Positions 36,171 to 48,264 of a stretch of DNA of 64,000 bases are shown here, in pieces. The position numbers and the translations under genes are program-made. Source of the stretch: Lepeophtheirus salmonis. Taxonomy: Eukaryota; Arthropoda; Copepoda; Siphonostomatoida; Caligidae. The DNA lies in contig NC_052134.2 in NCBI RefSeq assembly GCF_016086655.4, positions 9,610,001 to 9,674,000 of the forward strand, read 5' to 3'. The notes beneath the pieces were generated by a model. It was given only the letters and a program-made list of their open reading frames with translations. It was not told the DNA's origin and made no database searches. The stretch's first letter is position 1; each line of letters starts with the position of its first letter.

Positions 36171-36855
36171 GTGTACATTAGGGTGGTTTGTTTTCCAACT
36201 TTTTCTAATTTATATTACAGCTTGCAGGATAAATTGTGATATCGTAAGAAAATTATTGATGCGAAATTTCCTTGTCTTATAATATCCTCTTCTAGGTACC
36301 ACATCTTGTTGAAAGTTTGAAAGGGGACAAAAGTTCTTTATTTTGTCAATAAATAGTAAAAAATCATTTTTTTGCATTTTTTAAAATTATGATAGATATT
36401 TTCCATTCCATTAAAAAAATATTATTCAAACTTTTTTGCTACCCTATGGACCAAAAACACAAAATAACATCAGAACATTATGATTTTTTCTCTCTAAAAA
36501 TCTTTAAAAAAAAAAAAAAATGATGCAAGCCATACGCTGATTCCCAAATTTTCCTAACTTTTTCCCTTTTTTTGTTCCATAGGATAGTTTTCGAAAGTAA
36601 AAACTCGCTATAGGTTCAATAAATTTCTATCAAACTTATTTTATATAGAATCCATAAATGTCTTTTTAGTACTTATATCTACTAAGTAAAGTTTTTTTTT
36701 GGTTCATAATTTTGAAAGGGATGTGCCACCTAAAGATGACCTCGTAGGACAATGAAATTTCGCATATGTAATTGGCATACCATATCATAACGTTTCTGCA
36801 CCAGTTAGAATCCCAATTCGAAAAAAGTTGAAAAACGAACCGCCCTAGTGTACAT
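36171..36855. mobile_element. Non-autonomous hAT-like element with exact 8-bp target duplication
   Basis: The element proper is 36179-36847 (669 bp). Its ends TAGGGTGGTTTGTTTTCCAA and, reversed, TAGGGCGGTTCGTTTTTCAA continue to a near-identical inverted repeat of about 32 bp. It is flanked on both sides by GTGTACAT (36171-36178 and 36848-36855). An 8-bp target duplication and ends of the form YARNG are the hallmarks of hAT transposons. There is no coding sequence, only A/T-rich DNA with a poly-A run, so it must have been moved by a transposase made elsewhere. A second, eroded copy is at 12265-12815. Confidence 0.82.
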
Positions 36856-36859
36856 AAGT

Positions 36860-38830
36860 ACCATAGAAATAATTGTATCCAAGTAAGATAGACATAGTTA
36901 AACAGATGGGATGAAAAAACAGTTGAGGCTATGCAGTTTCCCTCTTTGTGCTACAAATACATAATAATAAAAATCTACTACCCCTCAGGGGTTGATGGTA
37001 TGTAAGTATGCAGTTGTCAAGACTCAAGCATCGTTATATTCTCAAAAGGGAGGCTTTAAAGTACATTATTTTGAACTGGAGTCGTTAGAAATAAATAAAT
37101 AAAACAATTGGATAAGATATTTGATTGCAGAACACAATCCTGTACACCAATCAATTCAGACAATCATTTATATTATATTTTTTATCGAAGAGAGCTAAGA
37201 TTTAATTGTGATTTGCAATTTTTCGACAAATTGCAACTTTTGCCAATTTTGTACTAAAAATGGCAACGTTTGATATGAATTTATCATTCATTAAAGAGAA
37301 TATTCCATCAAATCTGAAAGTCATTTCAAAACTTAAATTTCTATTTACGAATCATTAGCTATATTTGCTTAAGAAATTCAATTAATTTCTGACTAAACTG
37401 TTTAGGAATCTATTTTATTTTTAAGATGGGTACACAAGGATAATGAAGACTCAAATAAGAGACTGGGTGGCATTGCTATATTTAAATATTATGCAGCTAC
37501 AAATCTTTATGTTGAACATTTCTTCAGGTTACAACTTCTTCAAAAATGCAATTACTGAGCAAGGATAAAGTTTCACTGAAGAACATTTTGCAAAAATATT
37601 GATTTGTAGTTTTAATTTTTAAATTAGTTATGGCAGTCTATTTTTATTTTTATTAAAAAGAAAATACACATTTATATTAATTAGGTAAAGAAGTTTGTCT
37701 GTATGAACGTATGTACGTTCACTCTTGGGTAGTTATAATAACATCTACTATTGCTTCCTTCAATCTAACAGGTTGTTCCATCAAACAAAATTTGGGAATT
37801 GAAAAAAAAAAAAAAATCCCGTTGTTCGTAAGTTAGCCATGCTATTGCAAGTTTTGGATCCCCATTCTTTTAATTATTACTATTTCATCCAAGGGTATAA
37901 CGGTGTATTACAATTTCAACTTCAGCTTAAGGAAATATGTTTAACTAATATTGGTTAACTTTTTTATTCCCCATCAGAGTTGAATTTCATTTTCCAGTTG
38001 AAATTGCCGAGCATTAATGTATTCAAATAAAAAGATGAGACGTCATATTATACATCTCTTGTCAGTTAATCAACTGTTTGCCCATCTTGTCGCCTCTAAC
38101 TATGTATTTATTTTTCTATGAGTTAGATTCCAGGGCTATCTAAAAATCAATTTGATCTAATGTAACGATGCTATTAAAATTTGGTGTACATATTATCTAG
38201 ACTTAAAAAGTTATGTAATCAAAATTAAATACATTAAAAAAGTTTCAAATATCATTTTAAAAACACAAAGTGATCATTAATTAGGTCAAAAAAATTGCTG
38301 ATACATAAGTTTTGTAGTATAAGGTAAAAGGCAAAGCAAAACAAAATTGTTTTCCGTTTAACTTTGCATCCCCCTTCTTGTATGTACTCATATTTGAGAA
38401 CAGCTTTACGTACTATATAATACTTTGAAGAAAAAAATATATATTATTCTTGAACTCATTTCTACAACTTTTGACGCATTATGAATGAATTAACTTATAT
38501 TGGAGAATATAAATGCATAGTCTATCACAAAATTTTTGCAATATTTATAAGACAAATTCATACAACATGCATATTGTTAGTCATTCTTATGATACTTTAC
38601 TTATAAATTAGCATGGATAAAACGAAACAAGAAACAAATGTTGATCGTATGGTTCTTTTGTCGTTATTTGTCTCTTATTCGTTCTTTATTAGGCAGTTCA
38701 AATTTCTTTCTATAAGATAATTATTGTAATTTCTTTTATGTAAAAAAAAAAAAAAATATTTCTCTGTTTAAACCTAATTTTATAACATTTTCCCTGTACT
38801 AATACTAATTTCAATGTAGAAGGTTTCCTC
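36860..38830. other. AT-rich spacer
   Basis: No coding, RNA gene or terminal repeats recognised. A-runs near 37802 and 38740. Confidence 0.45.
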
Positions 38831-38832
38831 TT

Positions 38833-40100
38833 TAAGAGGTCAATTGAAAAGTCCCCGGCCTACCATAGCAAAACACATTTTTGGGCAAAATTCAGTTTTT
38901 TTATTTAACATAATTCCTTCAACACTGATTATAGCGATCCTCCAACTTTTCAATACCATTTTTGTAGTACGATTTGTCCTTTGCTTCAAAATAGTCCTCA
39001 GTTTCGGCGATCACCTATTCATTCGACGAAAATTTCTTCCCATCGAGCATTCGTTTGAGATCTGTGAACAGGAAATAGTCGCTGGGGGCCAGATCTGGAG
39101 AATACGGTGGAGGAGTAAGCAATTCGAAGCCCAATTCATGGATTTTTGCCATCGTTTTCACTGACTTGTGACAAGGTGCATGTCTTGATGAAGCAGCACT
39201 TTCTTTTTCTTCAAATGCGGCCGTTTTTCGGCAATTTCGCCTTTCAAGCGATCCAATAACACTATGTAATAGTTGCTGTTAATGAACCTTCCTTTTTCAA
39301 GGTAGTCAATGAAAATTATTCAATGTGCATCCCAAAACCATAACCTTGCCAGACGACTGTAGTATTTTCCCACACTTTGGAGCGGGTTCATTTTGTGCAG
39401 TCCACTTGGATGACTGTCGATTGGAATTCAGAGTAAAATAATGTAGCCATGTTTCATCCATTGGTACAGATCGACGCAAAAACTCGGGTTTATTACGCTT
39501 GATCATCTTCAAACATTGCTTCGAATTATCAACTCCTCGTTGTTTCTGTTTAAAAGTGATCTCACGCGGCACCCACTTTACACAGAGCTTTGTCATACCC
39601 AAATATTCGTGAATCATATGATGTGCACGTTCAATTGATATCTTTAGAGTATCTGCTATTTCATTCAATTTCAATTTACGGTCCTTCTAAATCATTTTGT
39701 GGATTTTGTTAATGTTTACGTCGGTAACAAACTCTTTTGGGCGTCCACCGTCTTCGGTGCTCATTGCACCACGTCAAAACTTAGCATACCAATCCTTGAT
39801 GGTTGACTTTCCTAGGGAAGTGTCCGGAAACTCGGCATCAAGCCAAGTTTTTGCTTCAACTGTATTTTTTCACTTCAAAAAGCAATATTTTATTAACACG
39901 CGAAATTCCTTATTATCCATTTTTCACAATAACAAAAGTTGCTTCACTCAAAATGCTATAATTCAGAATCTAATGATCCGACAGCTATCAAATGTTTTTA
40001 TGCATCTTTTGAGCATTAGGGATACTAAAAACCAAATTTTTTTAAAATTCTTGTAGCGCCGTCTATATGTTAGGTCTGGGACTTCTCAATTGACCTAGTA
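38833..40100 (-). mobile_element. Nearly full-length mariner element
   Basis: TA at both ends; the ends AGGTCAATTGAAAAGTCCCC (38837) and, reversed, AGGTCAATTGAGAAGTCCCA (40096) are inverted repeats of about 28 bp. The length of about 1.27 kb is normal for mariner. The minus strand encodes the transposase relic listed next. Of all DNA transposons in this window it is the one with the whole gene still traceable. Confidence 0.92.
38855..39921 (-). pseudogene. Mariner transposase pseudogene
   Basis: Reads from MDNKEFRVLIKYCFLK (start about 39921) through the paired helix-turn-helix domains, with KNTVEAKTWLDAEFPDTSLG and GGRPKEFVTDVNINKIHKMI. One long open block (39674-39306) holds KLNEIADTLKISIERAHHMI, WVPREITFKQKQ and VPMDETWLHYF, which carries the first catalytic aspartate. 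After a frameshift come YLEKGRFINSNYYIVLLDRL and KKKKVLLHQDMHLVTSQ, the second aspartate block (HQDNAPCH in relatives). Toward the C-terminus the reading is shifted and interrupted; the expected YSPDLAPSD block is hard to see. It ends near 38855. Stops at several places make it inactive. Confidence 0.9.
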
Positions 40101-40104
40101 TAGC

Positions 40105-40905
40105 AGTCATTTTCCCCCCACAAAAACCATATAACAGGCAGCTGATGTCTCGCTTCCGCCTTCTCCTTGCACCCTTTGAAATATTTACCCCTATTTATAA
40201 GTTCTGTTCAGGGTGAAGTTGAGCAAAAAGTATGTATAGATAACTGTTTTGAGATTAGAAAAGGAAAAACGTGTACTCTTTTTTTTTTGTTCATTTTTTG
40301 TCCAAACAATTGTTGTGGTAATTATGTCCCTCCTCTAATAAATAATTTATAGTTTGCCGCCTACATTTTTGGAATATAATTAATATTATTTGTGAAATGC
40401 CAACAAAGAATTTAAAATATTTTTATTTGAACTCTTCTCTAGTGTTATTTAAGATTTCGACGATTCTTATTTCTAAAGCAGAAACACATCATATCCTTTT
40501 CTTTAAAATCAAAACATACTAGGGAGCTGATTTTTAAAATAAATTTCAATCAATATTTCTTGCTCCCACCCACTCCTCGCGCTCACCCATATGCTAACCC
40601 CTACTTATAAGGAATGGGTATTTATATTTTTAATATATATGTCAATTAAATATGATTTACTATTTTTAAATCTATATGTCAATAAATTGAACAAAATTAA
40701 GTTAGATCTACTGTAGTTATTGACATCTACATATAATGTACGTCAATATACAAGTTGTATAAAAAAATATATGCGAAATTAGTCTTTTTTTGGTTGCCCT
40801 AAGATCTAACGTATTTTTTCTCTAATACGTTTTAGAAACAATATATAAAAATTTGCGTTGTATATAACTATTAAAACCATGAAAATAAAGATAAGGTATT
40901 CAAAC
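40105..40905. other. AT-rich spacer
   Basis: No gene recognised; a 61-codon frame at 40167-40352 has no known family. Confidence 0.4.
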
Positions 40906-40913
40906 GAGGGTAT

Positions 40914-41108
40914 TTACGTTGAAATCAGAGTTTCCTTAATTAAGTTACGAGCAAAAAGAAAAACATAACGTAAATATTTTGATATTCTCCAGGCCAACGG
41001 CAACAAAGTCAAGATAATCGCCAAAGCTAAAGACGTGTAAAAAGTAAAGGTACTTGTGTAGTTAGGAGTAGGACTCAGTTGAAAGGCTGTGTCTGGCTGA
41101 CTGTTCAT
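40914..41108 (-). other. Small open frame with one membrane segment, possible exon
   Basis: 64 codons. The sequence has a polar start (MNSQPDTAFQLSPTPNYTST), then about 20 hydrophobic residues (FTFYTSLALAIILTLLPLAW) followed by basic residues, a plausible single membrane span. Its codon use is less AT-biased than the flanks. CTC|GTAACT or AAC|GTAAAT near its 3' end could be weak splice donors. I do not recognise the protein. It could be a first coding exon of a host gene or chance. Confidence 0.25.
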
Positions 41109-41114
41109 AAGGTC

Positions 41115-43100
41115 ATGCGTTTTAAAATTATTGGGTAAATAAATCTGTAGTTGCTAGTGTAACAAACTCCAGGTACCAAGAATTAGTAGCATCTGACAGG
41201 TTTCTTTCTTGATTAAAGTTTCAGCTGGATATATCTTAGTATAGGGTCGTAGCATCCAATTGAATTCTGAACCTATTAATAATATTGAATAAGATTCATA
41301 CTAATTAAAAAAGTCAAACATAAATTTGACCCCAATTATTTTGTTTTATTTCAAAGATCTATATAAGTTCTTTTAATTAATGTAAGAATTGGCCTTGTAC
41401 CTTGTAGGTCTTATGAAGTTTAAGAAACGACGAGTTTTTGAGGTAGGTAAATTTTCCGCGATTTTTTTAACCCAGAAACAAATATATAGATTATTAATAT
41501 TAAAACAGTATTAATATCCCTGTGGAATTTTCCATTGATTCAATTAATAGTACAACAATAAAATATAACTAACCCTTAGAAGTTCAAACTAAAAAAAAAT
41601 ATCTTTGGCCTGCAAAAAGTTATACTTTGATTTATGTTTAAATTATTTGTGCTAAATATTACATTAATGCTTGCATATTTTTTATGGACAATGAAGTATC
41701 TTCTCGGCTAAAATACATATCAAAGATTTTCGGCGGTATGTTTTTAAAGTAATACTACTCTATTTCAACTTCCTGCGCTATGATTCTATCTCACATGATT
41801 GATGCAGTGTGGTTCGGTATACCGGTATAATGGAGGTGCAGGTGTATAGACATATTAAAATATATTGGAACCGGTACATCCAGTAACTCATCAAACTTCT
41901 GAACCACCCTCCCCTCCCCCAACAACCTCATATGAAATTGTATTTCTTAAAAATATAGACATCATGACAACATAATATTGATGCATCAGTTTTGATTGAT
42001 ATATTTTTAAATATCTCAAGGGCTTTTCAAATTCCTGGAATTAAAAAAAGTCAAATAATTATGGATCTGTAACCTGCAAAAAAAAATGAATGTAAATGTC
42101 ACATTTTTGACGTCTAAAACACTCTCCAAGGGATTGAAAGAGCTGCACAAGCTCATGTAACCAAACATCTTGAAGGACAAGTCATAACCTTCATCGGACC
42201 AAAGAGGCTGCTTGAAACAATCTCGACGAAAAACCATCTATAAAGTGTGCCAAGGAAGAAGATATTGAGTTGAGGCTTACAAAACCCCTGTGGTTGGCCA
42301 TTGTGACTAAACATCCGGATTAATATCTATTTTAAGATGTTTTTGTATATGTATTTTGTTAAAAAACTTGTCACAACATAATATAAGATGATTGAAAGTG
42401 TCCTATAAAAAACATTACTACGGAAGTTTTTCAAATAAAAGAATAACTAATTTCACCTAACTTTTAAATGAATATTATTTCGCCAATGATTGTATTTAAT
42501 ACCAAAGTAGTTAACATAGATACAAAACTAATTACATTACAAAATCATATTGGGGGGGTTAGGAGTGGTTGTGCATTTTTTATTATTATTCAGATACGTT
42601 AACACATACCTACATATTTACGTATTGTGGTCTACCTTGGAAAAGGTAAGGTAAAGAAAGAAACTCCATATAAAAGGGAAAAAAATCTTTAAAGTTCTTT
42701 GACTCCAATTATGTATAATAACTTCAAAATAACATTTCATTTTCATTTTGCAGAGTATTTTTTTATTATTACTTGGTTTAGTGTATCGTATTGTTATTGC
42801 GATCTCATTATTTTTGTATCAGTTCATGTACCAAAATTAATATCGATATTTCAATTCTTTTCTATTTAAAAAAAAAAGTGATAATGTGGTTAATGGGTAG
42901 CATACAAGTACTTCATAGGCTTTTTGTTTGGAGCAGGTGCCTTATCGATGACGTTTTATTTGTTAAAAGATAATTTTCATTCCTGCTCTATTATTTTTGG
43001 TATGCAAAAAGGAAATCCATTTTTCCCCAAAATATGGCCTTAGTAGTGTGTATCTCGCGTTGTATAGGTACAATTGCTGTACAATATATTGTGTCAGAAA
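41115..43100. other. AT-rich spacer
   Basis: At 41812-41885 there is a run of variants of ACCGGTA (GGTATACCGGTATAATGG). A seven-G run is at 42552. A 73-codon minus frame (42016-42237) is not recognised. Confidence 0.4.
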
Positions 43101-43109
43101 GATAAGATT

Positions 43110-43430
43110 TCCTACTAAAAAAACGGTTGGTTAAGTTTTGCGATTGTTGGACTCATTATCGTTTGAGTGCGTGTCAAAGATGGAGAGAATATACACCCTA
43201 TTTGAGAGTTGATATTATATGGTTTTGATATTTAAACAGCCAATAAATCGGTATTTTGGTTTTGTCGATTTCTTTGGGGTAACTTTGACGTCAAAGATGA
43301 ACCATGTTTTGGAAGACCAATTGTCAAAAATGTATCTAAAATAATGGAAATCGTTGATTCCGATCGTCATGTAATAACTATTTGGATTGCGAAGAAGATA
43401 AACATTAATGAAAAAAAAAAAAAAATCAAT
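43110..43430 (+). pseudogene. Mariner transposase N-terminal fragment
   Basis: The plus-strand reading GNFDVKDEPCFGRPIVKNVSK followed by MEIVDSDRHVITIWIAKKIN (about 43270-43405) matches the stretch between the first and second helix-turn-helix of mariner transposases (GxFxxxDxxRxGRP...). Upstream frames are disrupted but GYFxFV-like residues precede it. The similarity ends at an A-run (43411-43425), after which no transposase is seen. It belongs to a mariner lineage different from the 38.8 kb copy, judging by the NFDVKDEP motif. Confidence 0.75.
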
Positions 43431-43439
43431 TCAAAAATA

Positions 43440-45335
43440 TATATTTTTTACGACACTTTATATAAAGAACTCATTAAGTAAAAGGGTCAATTTTTTCTAT
43501 AACATAAGTGATCTGCAAGTATCAGCTCTATTGTTAGCTTAATTTAGTACCCTTTTAAATGCATAATTAGCCCCGGTACCAAAATAGTATCGGTTAAAGA
43601 GATAGGATTGATCATGTGTCGAGATCCGAAGTACCCAAGTACAGTATTAGTAAACATTTATTATCTAAAAAGAACATAGACCCCAGCTGGCTTCGGGTAC
43701 CGAACTTGAACGGGTTATAAAAAAGATCCTAGGGATTTTCGGATCTTAAAAAGCTTATGGTATTGATTTATGCCTAATCTATTCATAAAAAATAAGATTT
43801 TATCTATAATGAACTTAGAATCTTTATTTGTCTTGATTAGTGATTACAGCGACATCTATATAAACATAAACACCTCATTATATTAATTGAATCATGTAAC
43901 CTTTCCCTCGGAAAGGAAACCGAAAAAAAGGTTCTAAAACAGGTTTGTAGTCATTCAATTAGTCCTTACCATGGAACTATTGTTCAATGATTGTTCAGAA
44001 TTGTGTACTATTTAAAATGATTAATAAAATACAATGTATACTTTTGTGTTAGCATGGTACAATTGTGCTCACCAGGACAAAAATGTACGCTTTATTTGAG
44101 CCTTTTTCTGATTCTTCCGGGAGGATAGGCTTTCTAGATGCAAAACGTATCTAGAAAGACGTGCCCAAGGTATTATAATAATAACTAATTATTATATTCT
44201 TATAGTATAACCATTTGGTTATTTATTGTTTTGGAATCAGTAACAGGGGTGCCCGTAGCGGGTGGACTAGAGGAGCTTTTACCTTTTTCAAAAAATTTAA
44301 ATATAAATATTTTTTTCAAAAAAGTTATTATTTCAAAAAAAAAGTTCAAAAAATTTAGTATTTATATCAAAAGTTTATAATATATAAAAGTTTTATTAAA
44401 TTTTTCTAATTATTTTTTCCAAAAAATTTAATTTTCTGTGTTTATTATTTTTTTTTATTTGAATTTTAGTTTTTGAATTTTTTTCCAAAAAATATAATTT
44501 TTTGTGAACAGCTGTGGATTTTTGAATTTTTTTTCAATAAAGGTTACATCTTTACTTATTAGTAAAGATGTAAACTTAATCCATATTTTATTTTGGTCTG
44601 AACTTCAGGGCAATATGCTTATGAAATTTGAGGCAACCATAGGTCTAATTTTAGTTTCGGTTCTGAATCCGAATGATTTAGTACCCGAGCTTTACTCAAG
44701 TATTTAATTCTAAAGATTCGTACCTACCAGGATCAGAGAAAATGTGGATCCGTCCTATCTGTACCAGTATACCACACAATCCCATTTTGTAGTATGTATA
44801 AAAATAGATTTTATGACAGAATGAAAATGGATACAACTTATAAATAGAGCGTTTAAAGATATCAATCAAACTCAAACTTCATACTAAACAAATTTTGTAA
44901 ATCAAACAACAACCAAAAACAAACATTAGCATGATATTTCTAATGAAATTTAAATTATCTTCCTTATGAATATGTAGATTAGCAGATGATTTTATATTCT
45001 CTGAGAAAAATAGTAACGTCTTAATATAGTCTTAAAATATCATAAACAGTTCAATATTTATTATTTTACAACATATACAAATATATTTAATGGATGTGGC
45101 AACATCATTTCTTTTTCCAAAAGGCAATAAATAAGTTTTATAATTCAGAAATTTTTTATTTTGTTTCATAATAGGGGCGTTCGCAGGTATTTTTTTTTTT
45201 GGAGGGGGGGAGGAGCTTGGTTTAAAGAAATCCAAAAATTAAAACTTTTAAAAAAAAAATTTAAAAGTCCATTGCAATTCACAAAAAAATCAAATATGAT
45301 TTTGTTTGTAATATTTTTTTATAAATCCACCGTTA
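43440..45335. other. AT-rich spacer with A/T-run satellite-like stretch
   Basis: 44285-44535 is a degenerate succession of TTTTTCCAAAAAATTTAA-like units. G-run repeat fragments are at 44245-44280 and 45172-45225. Around 43620-43750 there are variants of TCCGAAGTACC/GGGTACCGAA. No gene recognised. Confidence 0.45.
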
Positions 45336-45359
45336 TTGACAAAAGTTTTTGTAAATAAA

Positions 45360-45940
45360 ATTTATTTTGTTCAATACGAACACCTCTAGCATCAATTACA
45401 GTCTCTATACGAGACTGAAAGATATAACAAGCCTTTGACTTGGTCCCTTCTCTAAATTTGGAATTCCTTACTTATCCGACTAATAAGTGAAGTGTTTCGA
45501 TCGGCCCCCACACAAAAAAAAAAAAAAAATCCATCAAATTCAGATCAGTCGAGTTTGGAGGCCAAAAGTACGGTGAGATATAGTCCACAAAATGGTTTTC
45601 TAGTCATTTGAGACTTTTTCCTCGAGCCCAGTCCTTTAGAGTCCTAAAAAAAAACTTGCAAACAAACGTCCTAATGAGGTTTAGAGTTACAAGCAATTGT
45701 TATGTTGTTGCTCTCAGTGCGAATTACAAGGAGGGCTCCGTGCTTTTTCCAAGTATTTGGTACAACAAATTCGTCAATTGATTTCATTTTTTTCCAACTG
45801 GCGCACATTTGAACATGCTATATAAAAAAAAGAAGTCAATGCTATATTAAAAAAAAGAAGTCAGTTGCCTATGTGCCCCTTTTTGGCCCAAGAGAGTGCA
45901 CCAAAGGGGTGCCATATATAGCTTGTACACATTGAATGTG
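45360..45940 (-). mobile_element. Tc1-like element, family B copy 2 (degenerate)
   Basis: Minus-strand readings from about 45785: FVVPNTWKKHGAL, matching FVIPNILKKHGAL of the 28.3 kb copy, then SNNITIACNSKPH, a corrupted core including SNDWKTILWTISHRTF, and the tail NSKFREGTKSKACYIFQSRI followed by ETVIDARGVRIEQ (near 45370-45470). The right end, reversed, GTGTACAAGCTATATATGG (about 45910-45930) matches the family B inverted repeat GGTGCACAAGCTATCTATG. The left end is not clear. Stops and an A-run interrupt the frames. Confidence 0.72.
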
Positions 45941-45944
45941 TATT

Positions 45945-48260
45945 GATACACCTCGCTTTTTTTTTAAACAGAAGAAATGTTAGACCAAAAAAAAAGAAAT
46001 ATTCACGTTTTTTATTATTATTTTTTTTTGATCAGTCATTCACATATATATGTGTATTTTGCATTAATTTGTATTAAAACTTTATAATTAGCATTGCTGA
46101 AAAAAAAGAAGACATATGTGGCTCTAAGTTATAATAACTTATGAAGCAGAACTAATATATTATACATATACATTAACCATATCATGGACAACGGAAAGTA
46201 GACTCTTTTATTTTCAGATTAAAATTCCTTTACCCCGCTGTTTAATACAAAATCTTCGGAGACAAAATAGTTTAAGGCAGGAATACCAAGTACCATTTTG
46301 ACGTGAGACAGGCTATTAGCCATTTTTAACCCTTTTTGGCTGTACCAAATATTATTTTATGGGTCTAAAATTGTACTTTTTTTATGTATTTGTATTTGAT
46401 TTATCAATAAAAATGCCTGTGACCCATTTTTTTTTTATTATATAAGGAGTATGAAATACCCTTAATGGGCTTAAAAATTGCCATTTTCTACCTGAAAATC
46501 GATTTTTTTTCTTCAAATTTAATTTTTCTGTACCACGTTAAAGTGAGACTGAAAGGTTTCTAATTTTTTACATGTCTGTATTTTGATTGTCCCTAGCAGA
46601 AAATATCGTTTGGCAGGGGAAAATATTATATCAAATATGTGACAGTCTAATGTACACCAATAAATAATTTGTAATGGCATTTTTTGCACCGACCTTTGCT
46701 ATTGATGAATAGAAAAATATAATAGTTTTGTAAATCCTTAATAATTATAATACAAATGGGAATTATTAGCTACATAGATATAACAGTGATTTGGTAGAAA
46801 AAAAATAATTTGCAAATTTTTGATAAATTATAACTTTTTAATGCCGTTGAGCTATCTCTAAACATAGCTCAATTTGACATACAAATTACAAATTTAATTT
46901 TTTTAAATCAAAAATAACTAATTTTTCACTCTAAGACTTTAACAATTTCAAAAAAAGGAAAATATTATAAGAAAAATAATCATATTACTTACAAAAAAAA
47001 AAAAGAGAAAAATATATAAAATTGAGAGCAACACGTGATATATCTATTACTTTTGTCTTCAACTATTTTGTACTGTAATTCACTTTATTTATATTTTTTC
47101 CCCCAAACCGAATATATATTTCTGAAAGTAAATTAATCATCATTCAAAAATTGTAAAACATAAAAAGTTGTATCGTGAGTTATTTTCACGATAATCGAGA
47201 AAGAAGTCACGCTTTTTGGAAAATACCGGCAATTTTCAAAACTTTTAGGCCGTTGAAACCTCTAAACATTCTACAACTTGGATCAAACTTTACCAAGTGG
47301 ATTTTTTTAATCAAAAGCAATGGATTTTGACCAGGCGACTTGGATACTTCAAAAAACTAAAAAATAAGAAATAGCCTAAAGAACAGTAACAAATATTTTC
47401 ACTGGACCGACTTTATTAATAAGCTTAAACAAATTCCACATACCAAGATATAATAATATTAATTTTTAAAGATACATTTTCTAAATTCCTTGGTTATTAA
47501 ACTACATCATTCATGCAAATGACATTCCGTCATCATTGTAGCTGACTGAATGGGTCTGCGTGCCTATTGTATAGGCCTATTGTTAACATGTTACACTGGC
47601 GGTGTAAATTAAATTATAACACACTTTTTTAAATAATTTTTTTACAGATTTCATGAATAACAATCCAAAGTTAAAAAAAATTTGTCTGGAATTAAACATG
47701 TTCCAGGCAAATGCACAGTAAATCGAATAAATCGATATTTCAAAAGAGGAATTCTCACGATATCGTCTTGCTTCATCAACAGTCTTCACCAAAAAGTAAA
47801 GAAAATATCAAAAAACCAGGTTGCTTCCAAAATATATAGTTCTTTGGACCTGTAAGGGAAATCGTGGAAGAGAAAATTAGGAATCCATATAGAGTATACC
47901 TATAAAAAGAACTGACAACTCGGGTATATGTGTACATTATACTTCAACCAGACTAATGGCTCAATATAAAAACCAGGACTAGAGGATTTCGTTGAGAAAC
48001 TGTTGAGGGTAGTGTTGTGTTGGTCCTGATTTATTGGTGCAGTCCATTCTTAGAACCTGTCCTTAGCTGTCAGTCTTTAGAATTTTTCATACAAATATAG
48101 ATTGTTTATTAAGCCAAATAAGATATACGAGATACGTATTAAGATCATTACACATATATTATACAAAATATATTCCCATTTTCATTATAATACAATATAT
48201 ATTGTATATTTAGCTATATAATTTATTTTATTATATAACAGGATAGCTTAAGAAAGGAAA
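45945..48260. other. AT-rich spacer
   Basis: Between about 46300 and 46600 two segments share ACCA...GTGAGAC...TTTTT-type blocks and look like a distant internal duplication. No coding is recognised; a 69-codon minus frame at 47583-47792 is not identified. Confidence 0.4.
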
Positions 48261-48264
48261 ACCA

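Noticed and set aside
36179..36847. Tc1/mariner element with TA target duplication
   Set aside because: TA borders exist, but the exact 8-bp GTGTACAT on both sides fits hAT better.
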